A DNA stretch of 16,538 nucleotides, taken from contig DAVZXP010000013.1 in NCBI GenBank assembly GCA_052298855.1, positions 1 to 16,538 of the forward strand. The letters are read 5' to 3'. The first letter of the stretch is position 1; every line of letters starts with the position of its first letter. The translations under genes were made by a program, and so were the position numbers. This stretch comes from Fimenecus sp052298855. Lineage in GTDB: Bacteria; Bacillota; Clostridia; Oscillospirales; Acutalibacteraceae. Below, piece by piece: positions 14,828 through 16,538 of this stretch. The notes below the pieces were generated by a model, which did not search any database, had not been told where the DNA came from, and saw only the letters and a program-made list of their open reading frames with translations.

Positions 14828-15760
14828 TTACCTATATTTTAAGCTTGTAAGATAAGCTGTTCCGCAAGCGTTGTCCGCAGAATAAACGGGCAATGAGAAA
14901 ACAGCGTTATACTTATCCGTCATATATTCTCTTAAAAGAGTGTTTGAGGAAACACCACCCGAAAAAAGCACGGGCATATTTCCGTATTTTTCAATTATAT
15001 TTTCGAGCATTTTATCAACGGAAGCAATAATGCTCTGCAAGCAAAACCTTGCAATATCCTCGGGCTTTTCGCCTTTTGCGAACATTGCTTTTGTCTTGTT
15101 TTCAATACCCGAAAGCGAGCAATCGGTATTTTTTACCGAAGCCTTAACCGTATAATCCTTATCGCTTTCATGCGAAAGTCTGTCAAGCTCAACGCCGCAC
15201 GGGAATTTAAGCGAAAGCATAACGCCTGTTCTGTCAATCGCCTGTCCTGCTTTAAGGTCAAGCGATTTTGCGATTATTTCAGTTGAAATTATATTTTCAT
15301 CATCAGGTTTTACAAGCACAGCCTCGGTTGTACCGCCCGAAAGATGGAACGCTATAAATTCATTTTTCAACAGCTCTTCGTTTCCGCTTGAAAACGCAAC
15401 TGCGGCTATATGCCCCTGCTGATGTGAAAACTCGTACAATGGAAGCTTCATCACGGCACTCAATGAGCGAGCAACCGCAACTCCCGACAAAAAGCAAGGC
15501 ATATAAGATCCCTCTTCACTTCTCGGAGAAGCGGAAACACCGACAGCCGAGATTTTCCCGTTAAACTGCGAAAACAGCTTTTCTATAACCTCGGGAAGCT
15601 GAACGGTATGATGAAACACCGCATCACTCTGGCGAAGTCCGATAGCACCCTCTTTGACGGGTAAAAGCATTTTTTCGCTTATCGCCTGCCCTGTTCTATC
15701 GTCATAAACAGCAACAGAGGTTGTGTAATTACTCGTGTCAATACCGAGAAAATTACTCAT
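14828..15760 (-). CDS. TsaD/Kae1-like domain protein, probable paralogue of TsaD
   Basis: A 310-aa ASKHA-fold protein resembling TsaD (Kae1/Gcp/YgjD), the enzyme for t6A tRNA modification. The N-terminal phosphate loop is GIDTSNYTTSVAVY (6-19). The metal pair is H113 and H117 in SHQQGHIAA; canonical TsaD has NH-x-x-GH. Further motifs are LSGGTTE (140-146), SGGVSSN (267-273) and the C-terminal SADN (294-297). The region before the histidines (SASPRSEEGSYMPCFLSGVAVA) differs from the canonical TRGPGL-type segment, and the protein is about 30 aa shorter than TsaD. Such proteins next to nusB or xseA in Clostridia are generally annotated as O-sialoglycoprotein endopeptidase; I infer a paralogue with the true tsaD elsewhere. 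The start overlaps nusB by 8 nt (ATGAGTAA). Confidence 0.82.
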   Translation of the reverse strand: MSNFLGIDTSNYTTSVAVYDDRTGQAISEKMLLPVKEGAIGLRQSDAVFHHTVQLPEVIEKLFSQFNGKISAVGVSASPRSEEGSYMPCFLSGVAVARSLSAVMKLPLYEFSHQQGHIAAVAFSSGNEELLKNEFIAFHLSGGTTEAVLVKPDDENIISTEIIAKSLDLKAGQAIDRTGVMLSLKFPCGVELDRLSHESDKDYTVKASVKNTDCSLSGIENKTKAMFAKGEKPEDIARFCLQSIIASVDKMLENIIEKYGNMPVLFSGGVSSNTLLREYMTDKYNAVFSLPVYSADNACGTAYLTSLKYR

Positions 15761-16157
15761 TTTCCGTTCCTCTTATGTATGAGCCTAAAATTCCGTTAAT
15801 AAAGGAAGCGTCGGAGGAAGCACCGTATTTCTTTGCAAGTTCAACAGCCTCATTTGCCGAAACACTTGACGGAACAGAGTCAAGATACATAATTTCAGCA
15901 ATCGCAAGACGAAGTATCGCAAGCGTAACCTTAGGAAGCCTCTCCTTTTTCCAGCCTATCGAATACTTTTCAATAACCTCGTCAATAGCATCAAGATTTT
16001 CATATACGGTCTTTGTCAAGCTTTCTGAAAACAGGGACTTTTCAAAACATTCCGTCTCATAAGCATAGGACATAAGCTCGTCCGTATCAACATCATCATT
16101 AAATTGTTTTTCAAAAACAAAAATAAACGCCTGCTCACGTTCTTCAGTTCTTGTCAT
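15753..16157 (-). CDS. nusB: Transcription antitermination factor NusB
   Basis: A 134-aa all-helical RNA-binding protein that works with NusE (S10) at boxA in rRNA antitermination. Family features are the start TRTEEREQAFIFVFE, the middle WKKERLPKVTLAILRLAIAE and the C-terminal PSSVSANEAVELAKKYG followed by FINGILG, all typical of NusB. The length is normal. It is the first gene of the visible cluster. The ATG at 16157 is only 4 nt from the edge of the 160-bp repeat array. GAAAGG inside the repeat arm, 15 nt upstream, is the only purine-rich candidate for a ribosome-binding site, and that spacing is long. Confidence 0.95.
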   Translation of the reverse strand: MTRTEEREQAFIFVFEKQFNDDVDTDELMSYAYETECFEKSLFSESLTKTVYENLDAIDEVIEKYSIGWKKERLPKVTLAILRLAIAEIMYLDSVPSSVSANEAVELAKKYGASSDASFINGILGSYIRGTENE

Positions 16158-16161
16158 AAAT

Positions 16162-16246
16162 AATCACCATAGCCTTTCAGGCAACAATATTTTATTAAAT
16201 AATCACCGATTTTACCTGCGTTGCCTGAACAGGCGTGATGGTGATT
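16162..16246 (-). other. Composite hairpin A of the repeat, nusB-proximal copy
   Basis: The outer arm AATCACCAT (16162-16170) pairs perfectly with ATGGTGATT (16238-16246). The inner arm GCCTTTCAGGCAAC (16172-16185) pairs with GTTGCCTGAACAGGC (16220-16234), with a one-base bulge. The AT-rich loop contains a second copy of AATCACC (16201-16207), so on the minus-strand RNA two GGUGAUU segments could compete for one AAUCACC. In the RNA of nusB the purine-rich GAAAGG falls inside the inner stem. Confidence 0.85.
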
Positions 16247-16538
16247 TCTGCCATCTCAAAATTGTGCCAAAGGTAAATTTTGAGGGCATTATAATTATGT
16301 GAATAGTGTGATTTTCACACTATTCACCATAGCCTTTCAGGCAACAATATTTTATTAAATAATCACCGATTTTACCTGCGTTGCCTGAACAGGCGTGATG
16401 GTGATTTCTGCCATCTCAAAATTGTGCCAAAGGTAAATTTTGAGGGCATTATAATTATGTGAATAGTGTGATTTTCACACTATTCACCATAGCCTTTCAG
16501 GCAACAATATTTTATTAAATAATCACCGATTTTACCTG
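16162..16538 (-). repeat. Perfect 160-bp tandem repeat array upstream of nusB
   Basis: A unit of exactly 160 bp is repeated head to tail: copy 1 at 16164-16323, copy 2 at 16324-16483, and the first 55 bp of copy 3 at 16484-16538, cut by the window end. Copies 1 and 2 are identical at every base I compared. Each unit contains three hairpins: a long composite one, CTCAAAATT/AATTTTGAG (16255-16284), and an 11-bp perfect stem GAATAGTGTGA/TCACACTATTC with loop TTT (16301-16325). No ORF crosses the array (160 is not a multiple of 3) and no gene lies in this 381-bp region. No convincing promoter is seen, though a TATAAT lies in each unit on the minus strand. The leader of nusB therefore consists of this array. 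Confidence 0.95.

Noticed and set aside
16162..16538. CRISPR array
   Set aside because: The whole 160-bp unit is repeated without unique spacers, and no cas genes are visible.

Overview
The window looks like a stretch of chromosome from a low-GC Clostridia-type Firmicute. The family is suggested by gene content: a tyrosine T-box riboswitch, a YlmC/YmxH sporulation-type PRC-barrel protein, the argR-recN pair, and the order nusB - TsaD paralogue - xseA - xseB - ispA - dxs - tlyA - nadK - argR - recN. No rRNA, tRNA or species marker is present, so I name no genus. Every gene I can support lies on the minus strand, so transcription runs from high to low coordinates.

Right block (about 6697-16157) is a tight housekeeping cluster. 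It holds an antitermination factor (nusB), a TsaD/Kae1-fold paralogue, both exonuclease VII subunits, farnesyl/geranyl diphosphate synthase and DXP synthase (isoprenoid precursor supply), a TlyA-type rRNA methyltransferase/hemolysin, NAD kinase, the arginine repressor and the RecN repair ATPase. Neighbours overlap by 4 or 8 nt or sit within a few bases of each other. The one real interruption is a 160-bp structured repeat between nadK and argR.

Middle block (about 4736-6707): tyrS has its own promoter, whose -35 box lies inside the 3' end of recN. It also has a complete T-box leader with a UAC tyrosine specifier, and a downstream terminator. A small Cys-rich PRC-barrel gene with its own terminator follows.

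Left block (101-4633) is an accessory-looking operon. It starts from a good sigma-A-like promoter and encodes two overlapping FtsX/MacB-type permeases, a LolD/MacB-type ATPase, a small secreted four-cysteine protein I cannot assign, and a MacB-like membrane protein that keeps only two membrane segments. It resembles a peptide or envelope-stress exporter cassette that travels with its own secreted product.

The most unusual structure is the 160-bp repeat. It is present as at least 2.3 perfect tandem copies directly upstream of nusB, running off the window end, and as one diverged copy directly upstream of argR in the same orientation. Each unit can fold into three hairpins, and the diverged copy keeps the stems while its loops vary, including one compensatory base-pair change. 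The element abuts the start codons of both genes and contains the stop codon of nadK. I do not recognise it as a named element.
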